Assembly (NCBI GenBank): GCA_038521825.1 | Contig: JBCBKL010000017.1 | Location: 1 to 64,000, forward strand | Direction: 5' to 3' | Length of the DNA stretch: 64,000 nucleotides | DNA from: JBCBKL01 sp038521825 | GTDB lineage: Bacteria > Pseudomonadota > Alphaproteobacteria > Rhodobacterales > Rhodobacteraceae | Shown here: positions 43,647-51,822 of the stretch, piece by piece | Layout of the letters: each line of letters starts with the position of its first letter | Numbering within the stretch: the first letter of the stretch is position 1 | Made by a program: the position numbers and the translations under genes | Notes under the pieces: model-generated | Told to the model about the DNA's origin: nothing | The model's database searches: none | The model's input: the letters and a program-made list of their open reading frames with translations, nothing else

Positions 43647-44840
43647 ATGGCCCTAGCGAATACGACACAGACTTATGGTGGCGTGACAAAGACATTTCAC
43701 TGGCTGACCGTTCTGCTGATCTTCACGCTTATTCCGCTGGGGATCGTTGCCAACGCACTGCCCTATGAGACGTCCGAAGAGCTGGCGCAAAAGGCGTTCC
43801 TTTTTTCCATCCACAAAACGCTGGGCGTCTTTACCTTCTTCGTGGCGCTCGCGCGTATCCTGTGGGCCTATAGCCAACCCAAACCCGGATTGCTCCATCC
43901 GGACCGCAAGATGGAAAGCATGGCGGCTGAAACGGTGCACTGGCTGCTCTACGGTTCGCTGCTGCTGGTGCCGCTATCAGGTTGGGTACACCACGCCGCG
44001 ACCACGGGTTTCGCACCGATCTGGTGGCCGTTCGGCCAGAACCTGCCCTTCGTGCCAAAGGATGAAGGTATCGCCAATACCTTTGCCGGGCTGCACGTGG
44101 TGTTCGAGAGGGTGCTTGTCCTGTCGCTGTTTTTGCATATTGCAGGAGCACTGAAGCACCATTTCATCGACAAGGATGTGACGCTCAAACGAATGTGGTT
44201 CGGTCAGGTCCGCGTGCCCGAAGTGGCCAGCGAGCACCGCCTGGTCCTTCCATTCGGTGTTGCATTGTCGGCATGGGCTGCAGCAATCCTGATCGGTGGC
44301 AGTCTGGGGGTCTATCAGGGCAAAGGCAGCGCGGTCGAAGCGGCGCAGCTGGAGCAGGTCCAGTCAGGCTGGCAGGTCGAGGACGGCACGCTCGGGATAG
44401 AAGTCGTCCAACTGGGCTCGGCCGTTCAGGGCAGTTTTACCGATTGGACGGCGGCAATAGACTTCGATCCGGACGTCGCCGAAGGGCAGTCAGGCACGGT
44501 CGATGTCACGGTGTCCGTCGGGTCGCTCGAACTGGGTTCGGTCAAGGAACAGGCCATGGGGGCAGATTATTTCAACGTTGCCGAATTCCCAACTGCGAAC
44601 TTCGTCGCCGACATCGTAACGCTGCCAGAGGGGTACGAAGCCCAGGGCAACCTGACGATCAAGGGCACCACGATCCCGGCAAGGTTGCCTTTCACACTGC
44701 AACTTGACGGGCCAAGCGCCGCAATGGAGGGGCAACTGATTATCGACCGTCGTGACTTTGCCATCGGCATGGGGATGACGGATGAAAGCTCGCTCGGCTT
44801 CGACGTTGTGGTGAAGGTCACACTCAACGCAATCCGGTGA
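43647..44840 (+). CDS. Cytochrome b561 domain fused to YceI-like lipocalin domain
   Basis: A 397-residue two-domain protein. Residues 1-180 are a four-helix cytochrome b561 membrane part with haem-ligand His candidates in KTFHWLTVLL, FSIHKTLGVF and LFLHIAGALKHHF. After another membrane helix (about 200-215), residues 225-397 are a YceI domain that binds isoprenoid-like lipids (SGWQVEDGTLGI, YFNVAEFPTANFVADIV, VVKVTLNAIR). The YceI part should face the periplasm. The fusion suggests electron exchange with a quinone-like ligand held by YceI, which is inference. GGAGG precedes ATG. Confidence 0.88.
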   Translation: MALANTTQTYGGVTKTFHWLTVLLIFTLIPLGIVANALPYETSEELAQKAFLFSIHKTLGVFTFFVALARILWAYSQPKPGLLHPDRKMESMAAETVHWLLYGSLLLVPLSGWVHHAATTGFAPIWWPFGQNLPFVPKDEGIANTFAGLHVVFERVLVLSLFLHIAGALKHHFIDKDVTLKRMWFGQVRVPEVASEHRLVLPFGVALSAWAAAILIGGSLGVYQGKGSAVEAAQLEQVQSGWQVEDGTLGIEVVQLGSAVQGSFTDWTAAIDFDPDVAEGQSGTVDVTVSVGSLELGSVKEQAMGADYFNVAEFPTANFVADIVTLPEGYEAQGNLTIKGTTIPARLPFTLQLDGPSAAMEGQLIIDRRDFAIGMGMTDESSLGFDVVVKVTLNAIR

Positions 44841-45290
44841 CCTGTACAACGACGTTGATCGTGCCCGTCGCATACGTTCGCTGATCGACTGCTATTCAGA
44901 GGATACGCCGCGAAGGCTAGCTCCGAGCCCAAAAGAATGAATGCCGCATGCTTCACGAAAGGCAGCAAGTGCCTTTGCCATTGGAAAAACGGCCGACTGC
45001 CGGACGCTGTCGTTGATACGCCTTAGAGGCCGCAATTCACTGACCCGGCGCTGTGATCTCTGCGCTCAAACGCCGCCGTAGGTGCAGTCCTCATCGTCCT
45101 GTCTGTAAGCTCTCTGGCTTATGAGGGCTGCGGGACACTTGTCGCAAAGGCCGCCTTCGGGTGTTCACGGCATTAAAATGCGAGTGTAAGCAACACTTTG
45201 CACCGAATGCCGGATCGTTGACTGGACACATTTTCGTGGCGCAATCGGGCGGAGCCGGGGATAAACGCCTAATCCGCGGTCATTCTCCAA
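44841..45290. other. Intergenic region with no recognised gene
   Basis: About 450 bases between the b561-YceI gene and the regulatory site of the BMP operon. Short frames exist on both strands but none shows a family motif, a good ribosome binding site and a sensible length together. No RNA gene or repeat was recognised. Confidence 0.5.
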
Positions 45291-45302
45291 GTGTTCGAAC
45301 AC
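45291..45302. promoter_or_regulatory. Perfect 12-bp palindrome, candidate operator
   Basis: GTGTTCGAACAC is a perfect palindrome 8 bases upstream of the -35 element of the likely promoter of the BMP transporter operon. The position suits a repressor or activator; the regulator is unknown. Confidence 0.45.
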
Positions 45303-45309
45303 GACGACG

Positions 45310-45337
45310 TTGCCCTGTTCTGCATTCTTGCTACTGT
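45310..45337 (+). promoter_or_regulatory. Likely promoter of the BMP transporter operon
   Basis: TTGCCC at 45310-45315 and TACTGT at 45332-45337 are separated by 16 bases. The start codon of the binding protein lies at 45371, with AAAGGGGGA as ribosome binding site, giving a leader of roughly 25-30 bases. Confidence 0.45.
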
Positions 45338-45370
45338 CACCCGATGACGCGGGCCAAAGGGGGATTCATT

Positions 45371-46393
45371 ATGAAACGCAACGCATTGATAGAATTTGGG
45401 ATAGATCGACGCAGCCTGATCATAGGCGCAAGCGCAGCTGCCGGGCTTGCAGCGTTGCCAAAACGGCTTATGGCGCAGGAGCCATTGAGCGTGGCGGGCA
45501 TATATACCGTTCCAGTCGAACAGCAGTGGGTCAGCCGTATCCACATTGCGGCAGAGGCCGCCCAAACCGCAGGTCAGATCAGCTATACGTTCACGGAAAA
45601 CACCGCCAATACCGACTATACCCGCGTCATGCGCGAATATGCCGAAGGCGGCGCAAAGCTGATCATCGGTGAAATCTTCGGTGTTGAAGCGGAAGCGCGA
45701 GAAGTGGTGCTGGATTACCCGGATACTGCGTTCTTGCTGGGCTCGTCCTTTCTTGAGGACCCCGCCTATCCGAACCTGTCTGTATTCGACAATTACATTC
45801 AGGATGCGGCCTACCTGTCAGGCATCATTGCCGGTGCAATGAGCGAAGCAGGCAATATCGGTATGGTTGGTGGCTTCCCCATTCCAGAAGTGAACCGTCT
45901 GATGCATGCCTTTATGGCGGGTGTTCGAGAAATGAAGCCCGACGCAACATTCCAGGTGTCTTTCATCGGCTCCTGGTTCGATCCACCGAAGGCCAAGGAA
46001 ACGGCTTTTGCAATGATCGAGAATGGGGCCGACATGATGTATGCGGAACGCTTTGGGGTCTCCGACGCCGCACAGGAGCGTGGGGTCTTGGCGATCGGCA
46101 ATGTCATCGACACGCAGGCAGACTATCCCGACACCGTCGTCGCCTCTGCGCTTTGGCACTTTGAGCCGACAATGCAGGCGGCGCTTGCCGCTGTCTCGGA
46201 TGGCAACTTCACTGCGGCCAACTACGGCCTTTACTCTTACATGAAGGAAGGCGGCTGCTCTCTTGCCCCCTTGGGCACTTTCGAGGGCAAGGTTCCCGCG
46301 GAAGCTATGGCGCTTGTCGCTGAACGCGAAGCTGCAATCCGGGGCGGCAGCTTTGTCGTGGAGGTAGACGACTCGGAGCCCGTGTCCTCCTGA
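45371..46393 (+). CDS. BMP family ABC transporter substrate-binding protein
   Basis: A 340-residue BMP/PnrA-type lipoprotein-like binding protein. The N-terminus has a twin-arginine-like export signal (IDRRSLIIGASAAAGLAALP). Body: SVAGIYTVPVEQQWVSRIHI, NYIQDAAYLSGIIAGAMSEA, GNIGMVGGFPIPEVNRLMHA and GADMMYAERFG. BMP proteins bind nucleosides or related compounds. AAAGGGGGA precedes ATG 45371; upstream in-frame codons are not protein-like. Its stop overlaps the ATPase start (TGATG). Confidence 0.9.
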   Translation: MKRNALIEFGIDRRSLIIGASAAAGLAALPKRLMAQEPLSVAGIYTVPVEQQWVSRIHIAAEAAQTAGQISYTFTENTANTDYTRVMREYAEGGAKLIIGEIFGVEAEAREVVLDYPDTAFLLGSSFLEDPAYPNLSVFDNYIQDAAYLSGIIAGAMSEAGNIGMVGGFPIPEVNRLMHAFMAGVREMKPDATFQVSFIGSWFDPPKAKETAFAMIENGADMMYAERFGVSDAAQERGVLAIGNVIDTQADYPDTVVASALWHFEPTMQAALAAVSDGNFTAANYGLYSYMKEGGCSLAPLGTFEGKVPAEAMALVAEREAAIRGGSFVVEVDDSEPVSS

Positions 46394-47931
46394 TGACCAA
46401 GACGGCGGAGGCGCGGGAGGTTGTCCTGCGCCTCGACGGAATTACCAAGCGGTTTGGCAGTTTGACAGCCAATGACAAGATAACCGTCACGCTGCACAGG
46501 GGCGAAGTCGTCTCGCTTCTAGGCGAAAACGGAGCCGGCAAAACCACCCTTATGAACATCCTCTTCGGGCACTACACGGCGGACGAAGGGTGTGTTGAGG
46601 TGTTTGGCGATACCTTGCCTGCCGGCGCGACCGGTGCTGCGTTGAAAGCCGGTATTGGTATGGTTCACCAGCATTTCACGCTGGCAGGCAACCTCACCGT
46701 TCTCGACAACATCCTGCTGGGCACCGCGCCGCTTTGGTCCTTGGGTGGCCGCCGCAAGGCAGCTGAGGCCCATGTCAAAGTGCTCGCCGACAGGTTTGGA
46801 CTGACCGTCGACCCTTCGGCAAAGATCGCCGCGCTTTCGGTGGGTGAGCGTCAGCGGGTTGAGATCCTGAAAGCCCTCTACCGCGACGCCCGCGTCCTGA
46901 TTTTGGATGAGCCCACAGCAGTACTGACGCCGCAAGAGACGGATTCGCTCTTTGACACCTTGCGCAAGGCGGTCGCGCAAGGGCTGTCTGTCATATTCAT
47001 TTCCCATAAGCTGCATGAGGTTATGGCCATCTCCGACCGGGTTCTCGTGTTGCGTCATGGCAAGCTTGTTGGTGAGAGGCGAACGACCGAGACAACGCCC
47101 CATATGCTTGCTGAACTCATGGTCGGGGCAGAAATCACCCAGCCTGTGCCGTCCATCGCAAAGCCCGGTCCCACGCTTTTAAGCATGCGTGACGTTTCGG
47201 CCCATCCGTCGGGACACAGAACCGGGCTTCGCGGCATCGATCTGGACCTGCGCGCGGGCCAGATCCTGGGCCTCGCCGGTGTTTCCGGGAACGGGCAAGG
47301 CGCCCTTGCTGATCTCATCTCTGGCGAAACAAGGCCGGACAGCGGCGAGATGCGACTGGGCAATGAGGATGTGTCTCAGTGGTCGCCACGCGCAGCACTT
47401 GCGGCCCAAATCGGGCGTATTCCCGAAGATCGCCACAGCACCGGCAGCATCGCCGATTTCTCACTTGCTGAGAACACGATCATGGAGAGCTACAAGGAAC
47501 CGCGGATCAGCCGTTTTGGTTGGATGCGCTGGCCCGCCGCCGAGGCCTTTGCACGGAAGGTGATCGACCGATACGACGTACGCTGCCCAGGCCCCGAGAC
47601 AAAGATCCGCCTTCTGTCGGGCGGCAATATGCAGAAACTCATACTCGGTCGCGTGCTTGAGTCTGATCCCCGGATCATTCTCGCCAATCAGCCGGTGCGC
47701 GGGCTTGATATTGGAGCCGTCACCTACGTGCAGGAGCGCCTGATCGCGGCCCGGGACGCGGGTGCAGCCATATTGCTGATTTCTGACGATTTGGACGAGA
47801 TTATGGGGCTGGCAGATGTGATCCGGGTGATGTCCGAGGGACGGCTTTCGCCCGAATTCCCACGCGGATCGCTCACTGCCACTGAACTGGGCCGCTGGAT
47901 GGCGGGAGAGGGGTTCGACCGTGCGGCTTGA
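46393..47931 (+). CDS. ABC transporter ATPase, double NBD (BMP/nucleoside type)
   Basis: A 512-residue protein with two ATPase halves. First half: Walker A GENGAGKTTL, signature LSVGERQRVEILKAL, Walker B VLILDEPTAVL. Second half has the degenerate Walker A region GVSGNGQGALADLI, signature LSGGNMQKLILGRVL and IILANQPVRGLD in place of a normal Walker B; this asymmetry is standard for nucleoside and BMP-type importers. It couples by a 1-base overlap with the binding protein and overlaps the permease by 11 bases. Confidence 0.92.
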   Translation: MTKTAEAREVVLRLDGITKRFGSLTANDKITVTLHRGEVVSLLGENGAGKTTLMNILFGHYTADEGCVEVFGDTLPAGATGAALKAGIGMVHQHFTLAGNLTVLDNILLGTAPLWSLGGRRKAAEAHVKVLADRFGLTVDPSAKIAALSVGERQRVEILKALYRDARVLILDEPTAVLTPQETDSLFDTLRKAVAQGLSVIFISHKLHEVMAISDRVLVLRHGKLVGERRTTETTPHMLAELMVGAEITQPVPSIAKPGPTLLSMRDVSAHPSGHRTGLRGIDLDLRAGQILGLAGVSGNGQGALADLISGETRPDSGEMRLGNEDVSQWSPRAALAAQIGRIPEDRHSTGSIADFSLAENTIMESYKEPRISRFGWMRWPAAEAFARKVIDRYDVRCPGPETKIRLLSGGNMQKLILGRVLESDPRIILANQPVRGLDIGAVTYVQERLIAARDAGAAILLISDDLDEIMGLADVIRVMSEGRLSPEFPRGSLTATELGRWMAGEGFDRAA

Positions 47932-48970
47932 ACCAATCAGCAATCCGACTTTCGCCCGATCCGTGGGCTTTCCGGCAGTCGCGCTTGGGCTTTCGGTGGT
48001 GGTCGCGTCCATTCTCGCGCTGTTGGCGGGGGCCAGTCCTTTCGCGACGCTGGGGCTGATCTTGAAGGGGGCTTTCGGGTCGCAGTTCGCCGCGCTTGAA
48101 ACCTTGAACCGGGCGACACCTTTGATCTTTACGGGACTTGCGGTGGCTGTCGCGTTCCGTGCGAAGCTCTGGAATATCGGCGCAGAGGCACAGCTCTACG
48201 TTGGGGCACTGCTTACCGTCGTTTTTGGAACATCCGCTCTTGGGCTGCCGGGGCCGCAACCGCTTATATTGATCGGCTTGGCTGCGATGATTGGAGGGGC
48301 GGTGATGCTGCTTGGCCCTGTCATCCTCAAGACCCGGTTCGGCGTCGATGAGGTGGTCACGACCCTCCTTCTCAACTTTATCGTGCTCCTTTTTATCTCC
48401 CTCCTGTTGGAAGGTCCGCTGAAAGACCCGATGGGGATGGGTTGGCCCAAATCGCCCCGACTGGACCCGGATGCGCGCCTCCCTCGGATTGTTGAGGGGC
48501 TGCGCCTGCACTGGGGCTTTGCACTGGCGCTGATCTGCGCTGCGGTGGTCTGGGTCATCGAAACCCGCACCACGCTTGGATACGAAATCCGGGCCGTCGG
48601 GCAAAACCCGCGCGCCGCCCGCTTTGCGGGCGTTCCTGTGAACATCGTCCTTGTGAAGACCGCGCTGCTGTCGGGTGGGCTGGCAGCGTTGGCGGGATTT
48701 TCAGAGGTCGCAGGGCTGAAAGGAACGCTGACGCTCGATATCAGCCCCGGGTTTGGCTACACCGGGATCATCGTGGCGATGCTTGCACTTCTGCATCCGC
48801 TGGGCGTCGTCATCTCTTCGATCTTCGTTGCAGGCGTGTTCGTCGGCGCAGATAGCATGAGCCGTGCCGCCAGCGTCCCTACCTACATCGCGGACTTGCT
48901 GCTGGCGACGGCGCTTCTCTTCATGGTTCTCTCTATTCTTCTGACAAGGTTCAGGATCGTGAGGGGCTGA
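47921..48970 (+). CDS. ABC transporter permease 1 (BMP/nucleoside type)
   Basis: A 349-residue membrane protein with about ten hydrophobic segments. The family motif region FRAKLWNIGAEAQLYVGAL is clear, as are TRFGVDEVVTTLLLNFI and the loop ETRTTLGYEIRAVGQNPRAARFAG. It starts at GTG 47921 inside the end of the ATPase gene. It pairs with the next permease to form the channel. Confidence 0.9.
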   Translation: MRLEPISNPTFARSVGFPAVALGLSVVVASILALLAGASPFATLGLILKGAFGSQFAALETLNRATPLIFTGLAVAVAFRAKLWNIGAEAQLYVGALLTVVFGTSALGLPGPQPLILIGLAAMIGGAVMLLGPVILKTRFGVDEVVTTLLLNFIVLLFISLLLEGPLKDPMGMGWPKSPRLDPDARLPRIVEGLRLHWGFALALICAAVVWVIETRTTLGYEIRAVGQNPRAARFAGVPVNIVLVKTALLSGGLAALAGFSEVAGLKGTLTLDISPGFGYTGIIVAMLALLHPLGVVISSIFVAGVFVGADSMSRAASVPTYIADLLLATALLFMVLSILLTRFRIVRG

Positions 48971-49914
48971 TGGAGCTTATCGACATCCTCCTCTCTGCCA
49001 GTTTTTGGGCCGCTGCCGTGCGCATCGCCTCGCCTTTGATCTTTGCAACGATGGGCGAATTGATCTGCGAACGGGCCGGTGTTTTGAACCTTGGGATCGA
49101 GGGTATCATGGTGGCCGGTGCCTTCGCCGGATGGATGGCTGTCTATGCGGGCACAGGGCTCTGGTTGGGTGTGGCCGTCGCAATGGCAGCTGGCATGCTC
49201 TTTGGTCTTCTGCATGCAACGCTCACCGTGCCATTCGGACTATCCCAACATGTGGTGGGGCTGGGCATCACGCTTTTGGCCACGTCGGCGGCCTATTATG
49301 CTTATCGACTGGCCCTGCCAGAAGTCACGAGCCCCCCGCGGATCATCCCCTTCCAACCCTACGAGATCCCCATCCTGTCCCAGATCCCAATTCTGGGGAC
49401 TGCGGTCTTTGGGCAAACCCCACTGACCTACCTGGCATTTGTCGTCGTAGGCCTCACCGCCTTTATCCTGTACCGAACACCCTTGGGACTGGCCCTCCGA
49501 GCCGCTGGAGAAAATCCTTCGGCTGTTGAGGCGCAGGGCCTGTCAGTTAATGCGCTTCGGATGGGCGCCGTCGTCGTCGGCTCGGGGCTGATGGCAGTTG
49601 GTGGCGCTTTCCTGACAATGTCCGCCTTCGACAGCTTCTTTTTTGAGATGGTCAATGGCCGCGGATGGATCTGCATCGCACTGGTTGTTTTTGGCGCCTG
49701 GCGACCGGGCAAAGCGCTTTTGGGTGCGTTGCTTTTCGCCGCATTCGATGCCCTGCAGATACGACTGCAACAGACCGGTCTGGGATCCGTTGTGCCCTAC
49801 CAGGTTTTCTTGATGATCCCCTATATCCTGTCGATCCTTGCCCTGATCCTGATGTCACGCCGTGCCGAAGTGCCTGCCGCACTGATGATGCCCTACAACC
49901 GTGGAGAACGCTGA
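48970..49914 (+). CDS. ABC transporter permease 2 (BMP/nucleoside type)
   Basis: A 314-residue membrane protein with eight or nine hydrophobic helices. Family motifs: TMGELICERAGVLNLGIEGI, GLSQHVVGLGITLLATSAAY, and YRTPLGLALRAAGENPSAVE. The start codon overlaps the stop of permease 1 (TGATG), and its stop overlaps the deaminase start in the same way. Confidence 0.9.
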   Translation: MELIDILLSASFWAAAVRIASPLIFATMGELICERAGVLNLGIEGIMVAGAFAGWMAVYAGTGLWLGVAVAMAAGMLFGLLHATLTVPFGLSQHVVGLGITLLATSAAYYAYRLALPEVTSPPRIIPFQPYEIPILSQIPILGTAVFGQTPLTYLAFVVVGLTAFILYRTPLGLALRAAGENPSAVEAQGLSVNALRMGAVVVGSGLMAVGGAFLTMSAFDSFFFEMVNGRGWICIALVVFGAWRPGKALLGALLFAAFDALQIRLQQTGLGSVVPYQVFLMIPYILSILALILMSRRAEVPAALMMPYNRGER

Positions 49915-51203
49915 TGCCAAGCTTCGACATTCTTGTGAAGGGTGGAACCCTGCCTGACGGATCAATTGCCGATATCGGCATTTTCGGCGACCGCATAACC
50001 GCGATTGGGCAATTGGATGGCGTTGAAGCAGGGGCAGTCATTGATGCCACGGGCGATCTGGTTTCAGCGCCCTTTGTTGATCCCCATTTCCATATGGACG
50101 CGACGCTCAGCTACGGCACGCCCCGGATCAATGCATCGGGCACATTGCTGGAAGGGATCGGACTCTGGGGTGAACTTAAGCAAACCGCCACGGTTGATGA
50201 CATGGTCGCCAGGGCGCTTTCATATTGTGACTGGGCCGTCTCAATGGGACTCCTTGCGATCCGCAGCCATGTGGACACCTGCGATGACAACCTGAAGGGC
50301 GTTGAGGCGATGCTTCAGGTGCGTGAGACTGTGCGCCCCTATCTCGATCTGCAGCTCGTCGCCTTCCCGCAAGATGGCCTGTTGCGCGATCCCGCGGCAC
50401 ACGCCAACACCTTGCGCGCGCTCGATATGGGGGTCGATGTCGTTGGGGGTATCCCCCACTTCGAACGGACGATGGCAGATGGCGCCGAGAGCATCCGTAT
50501 CCTGTGCGAAATCGCGGCAGAACGCGGCCTACCCGTGGACATGCACTGCGATGAGACCGACGACCCCGACTCGCGCCACATCGAAAGCCTTGCATTCGAA
50601 ACGCAGCGGCTGGGTCTGAAGGGGCGCGTTGCAGGCTCTCATCTGACCTCAATGCACTCGATGGACAATTACTATGTCTCGAAGCTGATCCCCTTGATCG
50701 CCGAAAGCGAAATCAGCGCCATTCCGAACCCGCTGATCAACATCATGCTGCAAGGGCGGCACGATACGTTTCCGAAACGCCGGGGTTTGACGCGGGTCAA
50801 GGAAATGCAAGCGGCAGGCATTCGCGTTGGCTGGGGGCAGGACTGCGTACGGGACCCGTGGTATTCGTTGGGGACGGCCGACATGCTCGATGTGGCCTTC
50901 ATGGGGCTGCACGTGGCGCAGATGTCCTCTCCAGAAGAGATGCGGCGTTGCTTTGACATGGTTACGGTAGAAAACGCGGCCATTCTCGAACTTGCAGACT
51001 ATGGCTTGCATGAAGGTGCTTTGGCATCGCTGGTCGTTCTGGATGCCCAAGATCCAATCGAAGCCGTGCGGCTGCGACCGGATCGGCTGGTTGTCATTTC
51101 GAAAGGAAATGTGGTCTCGCAAAAGCAACGCAATGATAGTCGACTGACACTTCCGGGAAGACCTAGCGCCGTCCGAAGACGGCACCGGGTTCTAAACGAC
51201 TAG
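49914..51203 (+). CDS. Amidohydrolase family protein, cytosine deaminase-like
   Basis: A 429-residue metal-dependent hydrolase of the CodA/N-isopropylammelide hydrolase group. Metal and catalytic motifs: DPHFHMDATL, VDMHCDETDD, GSHLTSMHSM and VGWGQDCVRDPWYSLGTADM. It should deaminate a pyrimidine- or triazine-like ring in the cytoplasm. CodA has HxH followed by a Glu and an Asp; here the equivalent residues are kept in HFH, HCDE and GQD. ATG 49914 is coupled to the transporter, so the compound taken up is probably its substrate. Confidence 0.87.
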   Translation: MPSFDILVKGGTLPDGSIADIGIFGDRITAIGQLDGVEAGAVIDATGDLVSAPFVDPHFHMDATLSYGTPRINASGTLLEGIGLWGELKQTATVDDMVARALSYCDWAVSMGLLAIRSHVDTCDDNLKGVEAMLQVRETVRPYLDLQLVAFPQDGLLRDPAAHANTLRALDMGVDVVGGIPHFERTMADGAESIRILCEIAAERGLPVDMHCDETDDPDSRHIESLAFETQRLGLKGRVAGSHLTSMHSMDNYYVSKLIPLIAESEISAIPNPLINIMLQGRHDTFPKRRGLTRVKEMQAAGIRVGWGQDCVRDPWYSLGTADMLDVAFMGLHVAQMSSPEEMRRCFDMVTVENAAILELADYGLHEGALASLVVLDAQDPIEAVRLRPDRLVVISKGNVVSQKQRNDSRLTLPGRPSAVRRRHRVLND

Positions 51204-51591
51204 GGCAAGGCGACCCGTCGGTTGCGCTGACGCCGAAATGGATGTGACTTTGCCAATCTACACGATGGTCAAACTACGTTGAGCCAATCAGCGCGCGCTA
51301 TCCGCATCGAACAAGAAAATTATGCGCGCGGGCCAAAAAAATGAAGAGACAGTAAGCCCATTCATTTCAATCCGGGCAGTTGATCATGCTGCAGTGCAAC
51401 CTCTGAAAAGCAGACGCTCGGACGCTACAGAACTTCCAATCCTCGCTACGAACCAAGTCAGAAATGAACTCGATGCCTTTCCGCTCTAGACGTTTGCGTG
51501 TCCGAGCGGGCGGATTGAATTGGTCCCAGACAACTGGACCGATAGCTAAGGTGTATCCCAAACCTTTGAAGGGATACGAGAGGCCATCTAG
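51204..51591. other. Intergenic region between the two catabolic modules
   Basis: About 390 bases after the deaminase with no recognised gene. It includes a 7-bp inverted repeat GTATCCC/GGGATAC around 51552-51576 and then leads into the transposase remnant. It is probably scar DNA from insertion events. Confidence 0.45.
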
Positions 51592-51822
51592 CTCGCACAA
51601 ACCCAGGATGGGTTTGAGGCCCGGAGCGTGGTCAGAAAGTGGATTGCATTCTACAATACAGAGCGCCCCCATTTCGCGACTGACAGACAGGTGCCGGATG
51701 ACGCCCATTGGGCAGGCTTGCAGCAACAAAAAGCAGCATCAATCCTAAACCCGATATACCCTAGAAACGCTGCAAACCTGTCCGGACAAACTGAACCACC
51801 ACTGTTTCGGATAGCAGCTTAA
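51592..51822 (+). pseudogene. IS3-family transposase, C-terminal remnant
   Basis: The frame reads FEARSVVRKWIAFYNTERPH followed by a short tail, matching the last part of the IS3-family DDE integrase core, where the final catalytic Glu region ends in a YN-x-x-RPH motif. A TAG lies upstream in frame at 51589-51591, and the rest of the transposase and orfA are missing. No terminal inverted repeats were identified. Its end overlaps the convergent TPP enzyme gene by 4 bases. Confidence 0.7.
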
